Assembly: GCA_034436235.1 (NCBI GenBank)
Contig: DAOTWB010000276.1
Coordinates: 1 to 15,893 of the forward strand
Direction: 5' to 3'
DNA length: 15,893 nt
Origin: CP2-2F sp034436235
Lineage (GTDB): Bacteria > Chloroflexota > Anaerolineae > Aggregatilineales > UBA2796
Shown: positions 7,323 through 15,031 of the stretch, piece after piece
Layout: each line of letters starts with the position of its first letter
Numbering within the stretch: the first letter of the stretch is position 1
The notes under the pieces: model-generated
Told to the model about the DNA's origin: nothing
Databases searched by the model: none
What the model saw: only the letters and a program-made list of their open reading frames with translations
Program-made: the position numbers and the translations under genes

Positions 7323-8203
7323 AATGTCTCTAAGCGTGCCTTTGCTAACATGCAATACTCAAGCGCAATTTCAAAACCGATGCCCACGCGATTGTTCTCG
7401 TGCGCTTCGATCAACGTTGTGCCGCTGCCGGCGAACGGATCAAGCACAGTCTCGCCGACGAAACTGAACAGCTTGATGCAACGACGCGGTAGCTCGCGCG
7501 GAAATGGCGCAGGATGCCCGATGCGTTTTTTGCTCTCGCCGCTGAAGACCCAGACACCATTCGTCCATTCCATGAACTCTTGCCGCGTAATATCGCTCAC
7601 AGCTTGCGGCTTGCGCTTCTTCCGCCAGTGTTCTTTGTACATTACCACAATCACCTCTACCGGCGCAATGACAAAAGGCGCTGAGGCGCTCATCCACGAG
7701 CCCCAGGCTGTGCGCCGTGAAATGTTGCCTTCATTCCAGATGATCGTGGCTTGGTACTTCCAACCAACTTTTTTGGCGATGGTCGTCATATCAGCGCACA
7801 CACTCTGCTGACCGCCCTTATTTTTATCGAGCGGAATGTTCATGCACAGCCGACCGTCGGCTCGGCTGAGGCGATAGGCTTGAGTCAGCCACTTCTCAGA
7901 GAAATCGAGATATGCCTCGTAGTCATGCGCGTCGTCGTGCGTGCTGTAGGCAATGCCGACGTTATACGGCGGCGACGTGACGATCAGATCAACGCTCTCG
8001 TCCGCCAATGCCTGCGAAGTGAGAAAATCGGCGTGATAGAGCGTTGTGCGATGCTTCTGCAAAAAGACGCCGTCCTGCGACGCAGACTCAGCTGGCGGCT
8101 GCTCAGCCAGCGCGGCAAGGTTGCCGCTGATGATCGCCTGTGCAGCCTCTTCGCTGATCTGAAGCGCGGCTGCCAGTTTCTTGCTATCAACGTACGCTGT
8201 CAT
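7298..8203 (-). CDS. Beta-type DNA methyltransferase (N4-cytosine or N6-adenine) of an R-M pair
   Basis: A 301-residue S-adenosylmethionine-dependent DNA methyltransferase. Catalytic motif IV TSPPYN (76-81) comes before the cofactor-binding motif I DPFAGSGTT (255-263), the order of the beta group; the region between (about 150-240, with WNEGNISRRTAWGS) would hold the target-recognition part. SPPY rather than DPPY leans toward N4-cytosine, but the residue alone does not settle it. About 45 extra N-terminal residues form a small helical region (KLAAALQISEEAAQAIISGN). The ATG at 8203 is chosen because AAGG is seven bases upstream; a GTG directly before it (8206) is the alternative. Its end overlaps the HNH gene, giving the order methylase then nuclease, which allows protection to be made first. 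It is divergent from argS across about 150 bases. Confidence 0.9.
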   Translation of the reverse strand: MTAYVDSKKLAAALQISEEAAQAIISGNLAALAEQPPAESASQDGVFLQKHRTTLYHADFLTSQALADESVDLIVTSPPYNVGIAYSTHDDAHDYEAYLDFSEKWLTQAYRLSRADGRLCMNIPLDKNKGGQQSVCADMTTIAKKVGWKYQATIIWNEGNISRRTAWGSWMSASAPFVIAPVEVIVVMYKEHWRKKRKPQAVSDITRQEFMEWTNGVWVFSGESKKRIGHPAPFPRELPRRCIKLFSFVGETVLDPFAGSGTTLIEAHENNRVGIGFEIALEYCMLAKARLETLWRQDKLI

Positions 8204-8307
8204 CACGTCGCCTTCGCACTGAGGTATACAAACTCAGCACATTTTACTTCACTTTGCGCAGGTTTCCTAGCACAAACTTTCGTCTACACGCGCCGCGCAA
8301 AGTGCGC

Positions 8308-8313
8308 TACAAT
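8308..8313 (+). promoter_or_regulatory. Possible -10 box of argS
   Basis: TACAAT matches the -10 consensus at five of six positions and lies 42 bases before the argS GTG. No good -35 hexamer is found 16-18 bases upstream, so this is a tentative call. Confidence 0.3.
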
Positions 8314-8355
8314 GCGCCGCAAGATTCCCATCACTGTTCGGAGAGCCAAGAGACC

Positions 8356-10062
8356 GTGAAGCCTTTACCTATCGCCTTTGCCGCGCTCGTCCATCAGGCG
8401 CTGCGGAACGCTCAAGCCGATGGCAGCTTGCCCGCTTTCCCAATCCCTGAGCTGAAAATTGAGCCGCCTAAGCGCCCTGAGCACGGCGATTACGCCTCAG
8501 CGGTCGCCTTGCAAGTGCAAAAATTGGCGGGCAAGCCGCCGATGCAAATCGCTGAGATCGTGCGCGCGCACCTGCCCAATGCGCCATTCTTGGGCAGCGC
8601 TGAGATCGCGCCGCCCGGCTTCCTGAATTTCCGCCTCGATCAGGCGTGGCTAGTTGCGCAAGTTGACGACATCCTCGCGGCAGGCGAGCGCGTCTTTCAG
8701 CAAGATGACGGCGCAGGCAAGCGCGCGCAGGTTGAGTACGTCAGCGCCAATCCAACCGGTCCGCTCAGCGTGCATCGCATTCGCGGCGGCGTGATCGGCG
8801 ATACAATCGCCAATTTGCTCGAAGCGGTCGGTTACGCCGTCACGCGCGAGTACTATTACAACAACGCCGGTCAGCAAATGAACATCCTCGGCGCCAGCGT
8901 GCAAGCGCGCTACCTTGAGATGCTCGGCTTGCCGAACACATTCCCTGAAAGCGGCTACAAAGGGCAGTACATCCGCATGATCGCCGCGACCTTAGCCGCC
9001 ATTTACGGCGACTCGCTGCGCGACGCGCCTGTGGAGCGCTTCCGTCAGCTCGCCTCAGAGAGCATCTTCTATCGCTTGAAGAACAGTATGCGGCGCGTTA
9101 ACATCGTGCATGATGTTTTCTTTCGAGAAGATAGTTTGTATGAAGACGGCTCAGTGGAAGAGACCATCGCGGCGTTGCGCGCGCGCGGCTTCGCCTACGA
9201 GCAGGACGGCGCGCTATGGTTCAAGTCCACAGCGCTGGGCGATGAAAAAGATCGCGTGATCGTCAAGCGCAGCGGCGAGCCGACCTATCGCCTGCCTGAT
9301 ATCGCCTATCATCGCAATAAATTGGAGCGCGGCTTCGATCTGGTGGTGGATGTCTTCGGCGCGGATCACGCGGCGACTGCGCCGCAGGTCTTGCTGGGCG
9401 TCAAGGCGCTCGGCTACGATCCATCTTGCGTGCGCACAGTCATTCATCAGATGGTGGAGCTGGTGGAAGGCGGCGAAGCGCGGCGCATGTCCACGCGGCG
9501 CGGCGATTTTGTGGAGCTGGACGAGCTGGTTGATGACGTGGGCGCCGATGCCGTGCGCTACTTCATGCTGGCGCAGAGTCCGAACACGGCGATGAACTTC
9601 GATCTCGATCTGGCGCGCGCGCAAGGCGATGAGAATCCTGTCTACCGCATTCAGAGCGCGCATGTGCGCTGCGCGGGCATTCTGCGGCGCGCAGCGGAGC
9701 GCGGTCTCAGCGATGAGAACGCTGACCTGAGTCTGTTGGGCGAGACTGAACTGGCGTTGCTCAAGAAGATGCTTGAGACGCCTGAGGTGATCAATCGCGC
9801 TATCGCTGAGATGCAGCCGCAAGCGATCGCCATCTTCGCGCTCGACTTGGCGGGCATGTTCCATCCTGTCTACGACCGCGTGCGCGCGATCAGCGACCAA
9901 GAAGAGATTCCTGCGCCAATGGCAGCAGCGCGCCTGCGCTTCTACAAAGCGGCGAAGGTTGTTTTTGCGCGCCTGCTCAAGCTGATGGGCATGTCTGCGC
10001 CTGAAGAGATGGCGCGTCGCGCTAAGGTGGAGATGCCGAGCGCTGAATCTGAGAGCGCCTAG
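8356..10062 (+). CDS. argS: Arginyl-tRNA synthetase with altered HIGH motif
   Basis: Class I enzyme that joins arginine to tRNA(Arg) using ATP in the cytoplasm. The 568-residue length is normal. The N-terminal additional domain has PPKRPEHGDYASAVA (37-51). The catalytic core has EYVSANPTGPL (127-137), then GGVIGDTIANLLEAVGY, REYYYNNAGQQMNILG, and YRLPDIAYHRNKLERGFD ... FGADH. The KMSKS loop reads RRMSTRRGDF (376-385). The C-terminal all-helical anticodon-binding domain ends near LLKLMGMSAPEEM, followed by a short tail. The GTG at 8356 is preferred because the family starts about there; the frame is open back to 8254, but the added residues are unlike ArgS. The HIGH motif, usually HVGHGRG, reads SVHRIRG (138-144), so both usual histidine positions are changed, although one His is present at 140. 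I judge the gene active because everything else is intact. Confidence 0.95.
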   Translation: MKPLPIAFAALVHQALRNAQADGSLPAFPIPELKIEPPKRPEHGDYASAVALQVQKLAGKPPMQIAEIVRAHLPNAPFLGSAEIAPPGFLNFRLDQAWLVAQVDDILAAGERVFQQDDGAGKRAQVEYVSANPTGPLSVHRIRGGVIGDTIANLLEAVGYAVTREYYYNNAGQQMNILGASVQARYLEMLGLPNTFPESGYKGQYIRMIAATLAAIYGDSLRDAPVERFRQLASESIFYRLKNSMRRVNIVHDVFFREDSLYEDGSVEETIAALRARGFAYEQDGALWFKSTALGDEKDRVIVKRSGEPTYRLPDIAYHRNKLERGFDLVVDVFGADHAATAPQVLLGVKALGYDPSCVRTVIHQMVELVEGGEARRMSTRRGDFVELDELVDDVGADAVRYFMLAQSPNTAMNFDLDLARAQGDENPVYRIQSAHVRCAGILRRAAERGLSDENADLSLLGETELALLKKMLETPEVINRAIAEMQPQAIAIFALDLAGMFHPVYDRVRAISDQEEIPAPMAAARLRFYKAAKVVFARLLKLMGMSAPEEMARRAKVEMPSAESESA

Positions 10063-10093
10063 CTGCGCCGCGCGTTCTTGCAAGATTTTACAG

Positions 10094-10117
10094 CCCAAGC
10101 GAGCATCGCCGCTTGGG
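10094..10117 (+). terminator. Hairpin after argS, possible weak terminator
   Basis: An 8-bp perfect stem (CCCAAGCG / CGCTTGGG), extendable by two inner G-C pairs with one bulged base. It is followed by TAAATGTGTTTAT, not by a clean T-run, so termination would be weak or would need Rho. It overlaps the zone where the -35 box of the next promoter should be. Confidence 0.4.
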
Positions 10118-10127
10118 TAAATGTGTT

Positions 10128-10133
10128 TATAAT
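10128..10133 (+). promoter_or_regulatory. -10 box of the P-type ATPase promoter
   Basis: A perfect TATAAT lies about 60 bases before the ATPase ATG. The expected -35 position falls inside the argS hairpin and does not match the consensus, so the promoter may need an activator or may be weak. Confidence 0.5.
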
Positions 10134-10192
10134 ACTTAGCAAGCAAAAACGTGCAAATCCTTCACATTAGCGCAAGACATAGGTGTACAACG

Positions 10193-12622
10193 ATGAACCT
10201 GATCGCTCGATTGCCGCAAGAAGAGCGCGGCTTGACCAGCGCAGAAGTCGCTGAGCGCGTCGCGCGTGGCGAGACCAACGCTTTCAAGGTGCAAGTCGGA
10301 CGCACCTATTGGGAAATTTTCCGCGACAACATCTTCAACGTCTTCAACTTCGTGCTGGCGACGCTCGGCACCATCATGATCTTGTTCCAAGACTACATCA
10401 ATTTGCTGTTCGCCAGCTTCAGCGTAGTGTTGAACTCAATTCTTGGCTTGGTGCAAGAGATCGCGGCGAAGCGCGCCTTAGATCGTCTAGCGGCGCTCTC
10501 TATGCAGCAGGTCAAGGTTTGGCGCGATGGCAAACTGAGCGAAGTGCCGCTCAGCGACGTGGTCAAAGACGATCTGTTGCCGCTTGAAGCAGGCGATAAG
10601 ATCGTGGTGGACGGCGTCGTGTTGGCTGCCGATTCGCTCGAAGTGAATGAAGCGCTGCTGACGGGCGAATCGGATGCTGTGCTGAAAGAAGCAGGCGCCA
10701 AGCTCTACTCAGGCTCGTTCGTGATCGCAGGCGCAGGCGTGATGCGCGCGACGGCGGTCGGCGCTGAAAGCACGATCAACAAGCTCTCGGCGACCGCTAA
10801 GGCGTATCGGCATCCGCTCACGCCGACTCAGCGTTACATCGCCAATTTAGTGCAGATCGCCGTCTTCGTGATGCTGATCTTCGGACCGATGACCATCATC
10901 GGCGGTCTGGTGGTGCATCTGCCGACCATTGAGATCGTGCGCAATGCCGTTGTGCTAGTGACTAGCATGGTGCCGCAAGGGCTGGTGTTGGTGACGACCA
11001 TCTCGCTCTCGATTGGCGCGCTGATCATCAGCCGTCAGCGGACATTGGTGCAGCGCATCAACGCGGTTGAGTCCATGGCGAACGTGAACGTGCTGTGCTT
11101 CGATAAGACAGGCACGCTCACGCGCAACATGCTCAGCGTGACCGAGGTAATTCCGCTCAACGGCGCGCAACCGGAGACGCTGCACAGCGACCTGAGGCGC
11201 TATGTTGAGAATTTGGCGACGCAAAATCGCACGGCAGGCGCGATTGCGGCATACGTCGGCGTGAACGGCGGCAGCGCGGTCAAGCAGCGCGAGATTCCGT
11301 TCACGTCAGCGCGCAAGTGGGGCGCCGTCATCTTCGAAGACGAGACGCTGATCATGGGCGCGCCTGAGCGCGTCCTCGATCCTGAGCGCGACGCCGAAGC
11401 GCTGCAGGCGGCGCTTGAACGCTCTAAGCAAGGCGAGCGCGTGATCGCTTTTGCGCGCAGCCACGAGGTGCCGACGAACGGCGCGTTGCCTGAGAGTCGT
11501 CACGCGCTCGCGCTGATCGCCATGAGCGACCAAATTCGCCCTGAGATTCGGCAGACCATTGAGCAGTTCAAAGCGCTCGGCGTGGAATTGAAGGTCATCA
11601 GCGGCGATAACGCTGAGACAGTGCGCGCTATCGCTCAGCAGGCAGGTATGACTGTGCGCGGCGCCTACACGGGCGATCAGCTTGAGGCGATGGACGCGGC
11701 TGCTTTTGCCCGCGCCGTGCGCGAGGCGAATTTGTTCGCGCGCATTGAGCCAGAGACCAAACGTAAGATCGTGCGCGCACTGAAAGCGCAAGGCGCGTAC
11801 GTTGCGATGGTCGGCGATGGCGTGAACGACGTGCCTGCGCTGAAAGAAGCGGATATGGCGGTCGCGATGAACGACGGCGCGCAGATCGCCAAAGACGTCG
11901 CTGACTTGGTGCTGCTCGATAACAGCATGGCGACGCTGCCGAACGCTTTTGAGCACGGTAGGACAATCACGCAGAAGATTTTTGGCAGCACGCGCATTTT
12001 CCTCTCCAAAAACTTCTACACTGTGCTTGCCTTCATCTTCGTCGGCTTCATGGCGCTGCCGTTCGCGACCACGCCGATCATCATCAGTTGGCTGACCTTC
12101 GGCATGGTGAATGTGCCGGGCATCTTGATCACGTTCGGCTTCTTGCGTCCGCGCTATCTGGCGAGCTTTCCGAATGACGTGATGCGCTATGTGCTGACGG
12201 CGACCGTCGTCGGCGGCTTGAGCATGTCTGTGTTGTATGCTGCCTGCTACTTGCTGCTGCGCGGCGACGTGGAAGTTGGCGTGATCGAGCTTGCCGCACG
12301 CGATGAAGCGCGCAGCGGCTTGCTCGTCTTCATGGCGCTGTTCTGCCTAGTCGTGTTCTGGAACACTTTCGGCGTCGAGCTGTTCAAAGTGCAGAGCCTG
12401 CGCGAACATCCGCGCCTTGTGGCGCTCGGCATCGGCTTGGTGCTGCTCACTCTCGTGCCGCCATACTTCCTGCCACAACTCTTCCAAGGCTGGAGCAATC
12501 CGCGCTTCTTAGTCTTCGCGTCAGCCGCGCTCTCGGCAGGCGTCGCCGCTGTAGTGATGCACTGGCTCTACCATGATCGGCAGCTGGAGAAATTGCTTCC
12601 GTTAGGCGCTAACGGCGGGTGA
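10193..12622 (+). CDS. P-type cation-transporting ATPase, CtpE-like
   Basis: An 809-residue membrane pump that moves a cation using ATP through an aspartyl-phosphate. Order of parts: cytosolic N-terminal segment with GLTSAEVAERVARGETN; helix pair about 46-90; actuator domain with LTGES (156-160); helix pair about 220-280; phosphorylation site DKTGTLT with Asp304; nucleotide domain with MGAPERVL (388-395); SGDN (470-473); hinge GDGVNDVPALKEAD (541-554); and about six C-terminal helices. The start ATG at 10193 follows AGGTG seven bases away. The body resembles the CtpE group, where a mycobacterial member is linked to calcium uptake. Membrane helix 4 reads MVPQGL (259-264) where classical P2 calcium pumps have PEGL, so the ion-binding Glu is Gln here. 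No heavy-metal CPC motif or metal-binding domain is seen. The ion is not certain. The 3' end overlaps rhaB by 14 bases, tail to tail. Confidence 0.88.
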   Translation: MNLIARLPQEERGLTSAEVAERVARGETNAFKVQVGRTYWEIFRDNIFNVFNFVLATLGTIMILFQDYINLLFASFSVVLNSILGLVQEIAAKRALDRLAALSMQQVKVWRDGKLSEVPLSDVVKDDLLPLEAGDKIVVDGVVLAADSLEVNEALLTGESDAVLKEAGAKLYSGSFVIAGAGVMRATAVGAESTINKLSATAKAYRHPLTPTQRYIANLVQIAVFVMLIFGPMTIIGGLVVHLPTIEIVRNAVVLVTSMVPQGLVLVTTISLSIGALIISRQRTLVQRINAVESMANVNVLCFDKTGTLTRNMLSVTEVIPLNGAQPETLHSDLRRYVENLATQNRTAGAIAAYVGVNGGSAVKQREIPFTSARKWGAVIFEDETLIMGAPERVLDPERDAEALQAALERSKQGERVIAFARSHEVPTNGALPESRHALALIAMSDQIRPEIRQTIEQFKALGVELKVISGDNAETVRAIAQQAGMTVRGAYTGDQLEAMDAAAFARAVREANLFARIEPETKRKIVRALKAQGAYVAMVGDGVNDVPALKEADMAVAMNDGAQIAKDVADLVLLDNSMATLPNAFEHGRTITQKIFGSTRIFLSKNFYTVLAFIFVGFMALPFATTPIIISWLTFGMVNVPGILITFGFLRPRYLASFPNDVMRYVLTATVVGGLSMSVLYAACYLLLRGDVEVGVIELAARDEARSGLLVFMALFCLVVFWNTFGVELFKVQSLREHPRLVALGIGLVLLTLVPPYFLPQLFQGWSNPRFLVFASAALSAGVAAVVMHWLYHDRQLEKLLPLGANGG

Positions 12623-14045
12623 GCAAGCGCTGGAAGCGCGCATAAGCAACTTCCCAGTCGGATAGGTAGCTCGGCGTGTAGCGCGTTGGCGGATAGCTGG
12701 CGCGCACCACAGCGCGCACGTCAGCCAAGTCATTCAGCTCGCCGAGCGCCACCAGTTGCACCAGCGCATTGCCAAGCGCAGTCGCCTCGATAGGACCGGC
12801 GTAGACCGTCTTGCCGAGCGCGTCAGCGGTCATTTGGCACAGCAGCGCGTTCTGCGCGCCGCCGCCTACGACGTGCAGCACGTCTACTTGTGCGCCTGTA
12901 GCTTCCACAATCTGCGCCAAGACGTGCCGATACTTGAGCGCCAAACTCTCGAAGATACAGCGCAGCATCCCGCCTTGCGTCTCAGGCACAGGTTGATCGG
13001 TCGCTTCGCAAAACGCGGCGATGCGCGCAGGCATGTCGCCCGGTGCGAAGAATGACGGATCGTCAGGATCGATCAACGCGCTGAACGGCGCCGCTTGCTG
13101 CGCTTCGCTCAGCAAGGTCTCGTATGCCACATCCAGACCTTGCGCTTGCCAGCGCGCACGGCACTGCTGCACTAACCATAAGCCCATCACCATCTTCAGC
13201 GGACGGAACGTGCCAAAAGCGCCGCCTTCGTTGGTCACGTTCGCTTCCATTGCCGCTCGGCTCAAAATTGGTCGCTGCGTCTCCACACCGAGCAAGCTCC
13301 ACGTGCCGCTGCTCAGGTAAGCGAAATGCGGCGTCTCGGCAGGCACTGCCACGACCGCGCTCGCTGTATCGTGACTGGCGACTGTGAAAACTGGCACGCG
13401 CTGATACAAGCCGATCAGGTTAGCAGGCTGCACAACGGTCGGCAAAAAGTGCGTCGGCAGGTCGAGTCGCCTGAGCAGATCGCGATCCCAGTCGCCAAGT
13501 GTCGGATTGTAGCACTGCGTCGTCGTCGTATGTGTGAATTCGTTGATCTTCTCGCCTGTCAGCCAATACGTGATCAAGTTCGGCATAGTCAGGAGCGTGT
13601 GCGTCAAATCGAGCAGCTCAGGCGCGTCGCGCTGAAGCGCCACCAGCTGGTAAAGCGTGTTGATCACGTAAAAACCGATGCCTGTGCGCTCGTACAGCTC
13701 GTGGCGCGGCACGAGTGCCAGAACGTGCTCCAGCACTCCTTCCGTGCGCTTATCGCGCATGTGGATCGGATTGGCGAGCAGCTGACCGCGCCGATCCAGC
13801 AAGCCGAAGTCCACGCCGAACGAAGCGACGCCGATAGACGCAGCTGTCTCCAACTGCGCTGCCGCCAAGCCATGCTCGATCTCATGCCACAGGCGCAAAA
13901 CGTCCCAATAGAGTGTATTGGCGACCATCACAGGCACGTTGGCAAAGCGATGGCGCTCTGCGCTTTGCACGCGCTTGCCGTCGAAGCGGACGCTGAAAAT
14001 GCGCCCGCTCTCATTGCCTAAATCCACTGCGATCAAATCGGTCAT
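12609..14045 (-). CDS. rhaB: Rhamnulokinase (FGGY carbohydrate kinase)
   Basis: Phosphorylates L-rhamnulose at C1 with ATP, the second step of L-rhamnose breakdown. The 478-residue length is close to that of characterised enzymes. The N-terminal lobe begins AVDLGNESGRI (6-16); substrate-side residues include GVDFGLLDRRG (77-87). The expected catalytic Asp lies in SHDTASAV (224-231, Asp226), and the ATP-binding turn is YLSSGTWSLLG (243-253). NEGGAFGTFRPLKMVMGLWLVQQCR and VLHVVGGGAQNALLCQMTADALGK are typical of the RhaB branch rather than xylulokinase or glycerol kinase. The ATG at 14045 has GAGG ten bases upstream. No rhamnose isomerase, aldolase, transporter or regulator is visible within the window; they may lie elsewhere. 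An alternative sugar such as fuculose is possible but less likely. Confidence 0.87.
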   Translation of the reverse strand: MTDLIAVDLGNESGRIFSVRFDGKRVQSAERHRFANVPVMVANTLYWDVLRLWHEIEHGLAAAQLETAASIGVASFGVDFGLLDRRGQLLANPIHMRDKRTEGVLEHVLALVPRHELYERTGIGFYVINTLYQLVALQRDAPELLDLTHTLLTMPNLITYWLTGEKINEFTHTTTTQCYNPTLGDWDRDLLRRLDLPTHFLPTVVQPANLIGLYQRVPVFTVASHDTASAVVAVPAETPHFAYLSSGTWSLLGVETQRPILSRAAMEANVTNEGGAFGTFRPLKMVMGLWLVQQCRARWQAQGLDVAYETLLSEAQQAAPFSALIDPDDPSFFAPGDMPARIAAFCEATDQPVPETQGGMLRCIFESLALKYRHVLAQIVEATGAQVDVLHVVGGGAQNALLCQMTADALGKTVYAGPIEATALGNALVQLVALGELNDLADVRAVVRASYPPTRYTPSYLSDWEVAYARFQRLLTRR

Positions 14046-14064
14046 GGTCAGCTATCCTCATCGC

Positions 14065-14087
14065 CCGATTTTTCAAGCCGATTTTTC
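14065..14087. repeat. Tandem 10-bp direct repeat upstream of rhaB
   Basis: CCGATTTTTC occurs at 14065-14074 and again at 14078-14087, a spacing of 13 bases, in the A+T-rich gap between the divergent rhaB and secreted-protein genes. It lies 20-42 bases in front of the rhaB start and could be a regulator-binding site or only low-complexity sequence. Confidence 0.4.
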
Positions 14088-14187
14088 GAATTATTTTTAG
14101 AAAACTTGCCGCATTTTTATCGTGTGCTCTGAAATTACGCTGTACTATTGAGTTACACCGATTCACTTTAGCAAAGGAGCATTCCTC

Positions 14188-14838
14188 ATGCACAGGAAAC
14201 TTCGCATTCTGTTCAGCGCGCTCATCGTGTTGGCGCTCTCTATTTTACCCACAGTTGCGCGCGCGCAATTCCCAACTTTTGACGTGGACATCGTCGTTGA
14301 TGGTTGCACTATCGCCATCATCGTCTCAAGCTCGGATAACAGTCGGGACTATCTGGTCTACGCGTATGTCTCCGATCAAGATGACAATGAAGTCGCCAGC
14401 TTTGAACACGATGGCTTCTTGCCCGTCACGTTTCTCTTGACGCTCTCGCAATCCTACAGCGGATCACTCTACGTTGACTATGAGGTAGTGGATTTCGTGT
14501 GGGACGAAGAAGAGATAGACGTGAACTGCACTGTTGAGACGCCTGCGCCTGCTACGGTTGGCGTGCCGTGCGGACCGGCGCTCATTGGGCTAGGACAGGG
14601 CTTGTTGGTGCGCACCACGCCGCTCTACTGGGCGCCGCGCAAGGATGCTGCCAGCAACATCGTGTTGCAGACCACACCTGACGCCAAGACTTACTGGGTG
14701 CTGGGCGTGGACAGTACGCGCAGTTTCTACAAGATCATCATCGCCTGCCAGACCTACTGGGTGCCGCTTGACACGCTCGTGCCGAATCCTGACGATGTCT
14801 GGCGCAGCGCGCCGCTGCCGACACAAGTGGTCAACTAG
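14188..14838 (+). CDS. Secreted protein with Cys-bracketed beta domain and SH3-like C-terminal region
   Basis: Not recognised as a named protein; 216 residues. Residues 1-26 are a signal peptide (MHRKLR, hydrophobic core, cleavage expected after ARA). Residues about 27-114 are strand-rich and bracketed by Cys40 (VDGC) and Cys114 (DVNC), with LSQSYSGSLYVDYEV near 86-100; the same pattern occurs twice in the next secreted protein. Residues about 127-200 (VGVPCGPALIGLGQGLLVRTTP ... YWVPLDTLVPN) resemble a bacterial SH3-like domain and carry a second pair, Cys128 and Cys187. Disulfide pairing is inferred. The acidic stretch WDEEEID precedes Cys114. The ATG at 14188 follows AAAGGAG eight bases away, an excellent site. 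It is divergent from rhaB and followed by a strong terminator, so it is probably a single-gene transcript. Binding to cell-wall or extracellular material is a guess. Confidence 0.8.
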   Translation: MHRKLRILFSALIVLALSILPTVARAQFPTFDVDIVVDGCTIAIIVSSSDNSRDYLVYAYVSDQDDNEVASFEHDGFLPVTFLLTLSQSYSGSLYVDYEVVDFVWDEEEIDVNCTVETPAPATVGVPCGPALIGLGQGLLVRTTPLYWAPRKDAASNIVLQTTPDAKTYWVLGVDSTRSFYKIIIACQTYWVPLDTLVPNPDDVWRSAPLPTQVVN

Positions 14839-14865
14839 CGCACACATCTCACGCTTTCGTCTATG

Positions 14866-14903
14866 TTGCCGCGACATGCGCTGCATGTCGCGGCAATTTT
14901 ATT
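14866..14903 (+). terminator. Strong intrinsic terminator after the first secreted protein
   Basis: A perfect 14-bp stem (left arm 14866-14879, right arm 14883-14896) with a three-base loop GCT is followed directly by TTTTATT. It begins 27 bases after the stop codon. The stem contains CCGCGACATG and its complement. Confidence 0.92.
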
Positions 14904-15031
14904 AAATTTACTTTAAGCGCTTGAACATTTGCGATATTTCTCTAAATTCTCTAATTGCTCTTGCTTTGAAATTAAAGTTGCGTTACCTTGTCTATGATTT
15001 ATTTTTAGGCGCTTTTGTGCAAGGAAAAAGC

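Noticed and set aside
9214..10146. Long open frame (310 residues) on the minus strand opposite argS
   Set aside because: It lies wholly opposite a well-supported argS, is rich in His, Arg and Ala as expected of an antisense shadow of G+C-rich code, and shows no recognisable domain.
11306..11956. 216-residue minus-strand open frame opposite the ATPase
   Set aside because: Antisense shadow of the phosphorylation and nucleotide domains, without motifs of its own.
13326..14021. 231-residue plus-strand open frame opposite rhaB
   Set aside because: Shadow frame: it covers the conserved part of rhaB in antisense, and its Arg/His/Gln-rich composition has no protein-like pattern.
14100..14187. Possible promoter with TACTAT at 14143-14148 for the first secreted protein
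   Set aside because: Only four of six -10 matches and no fitting -35 box; too weak to list as a feature.
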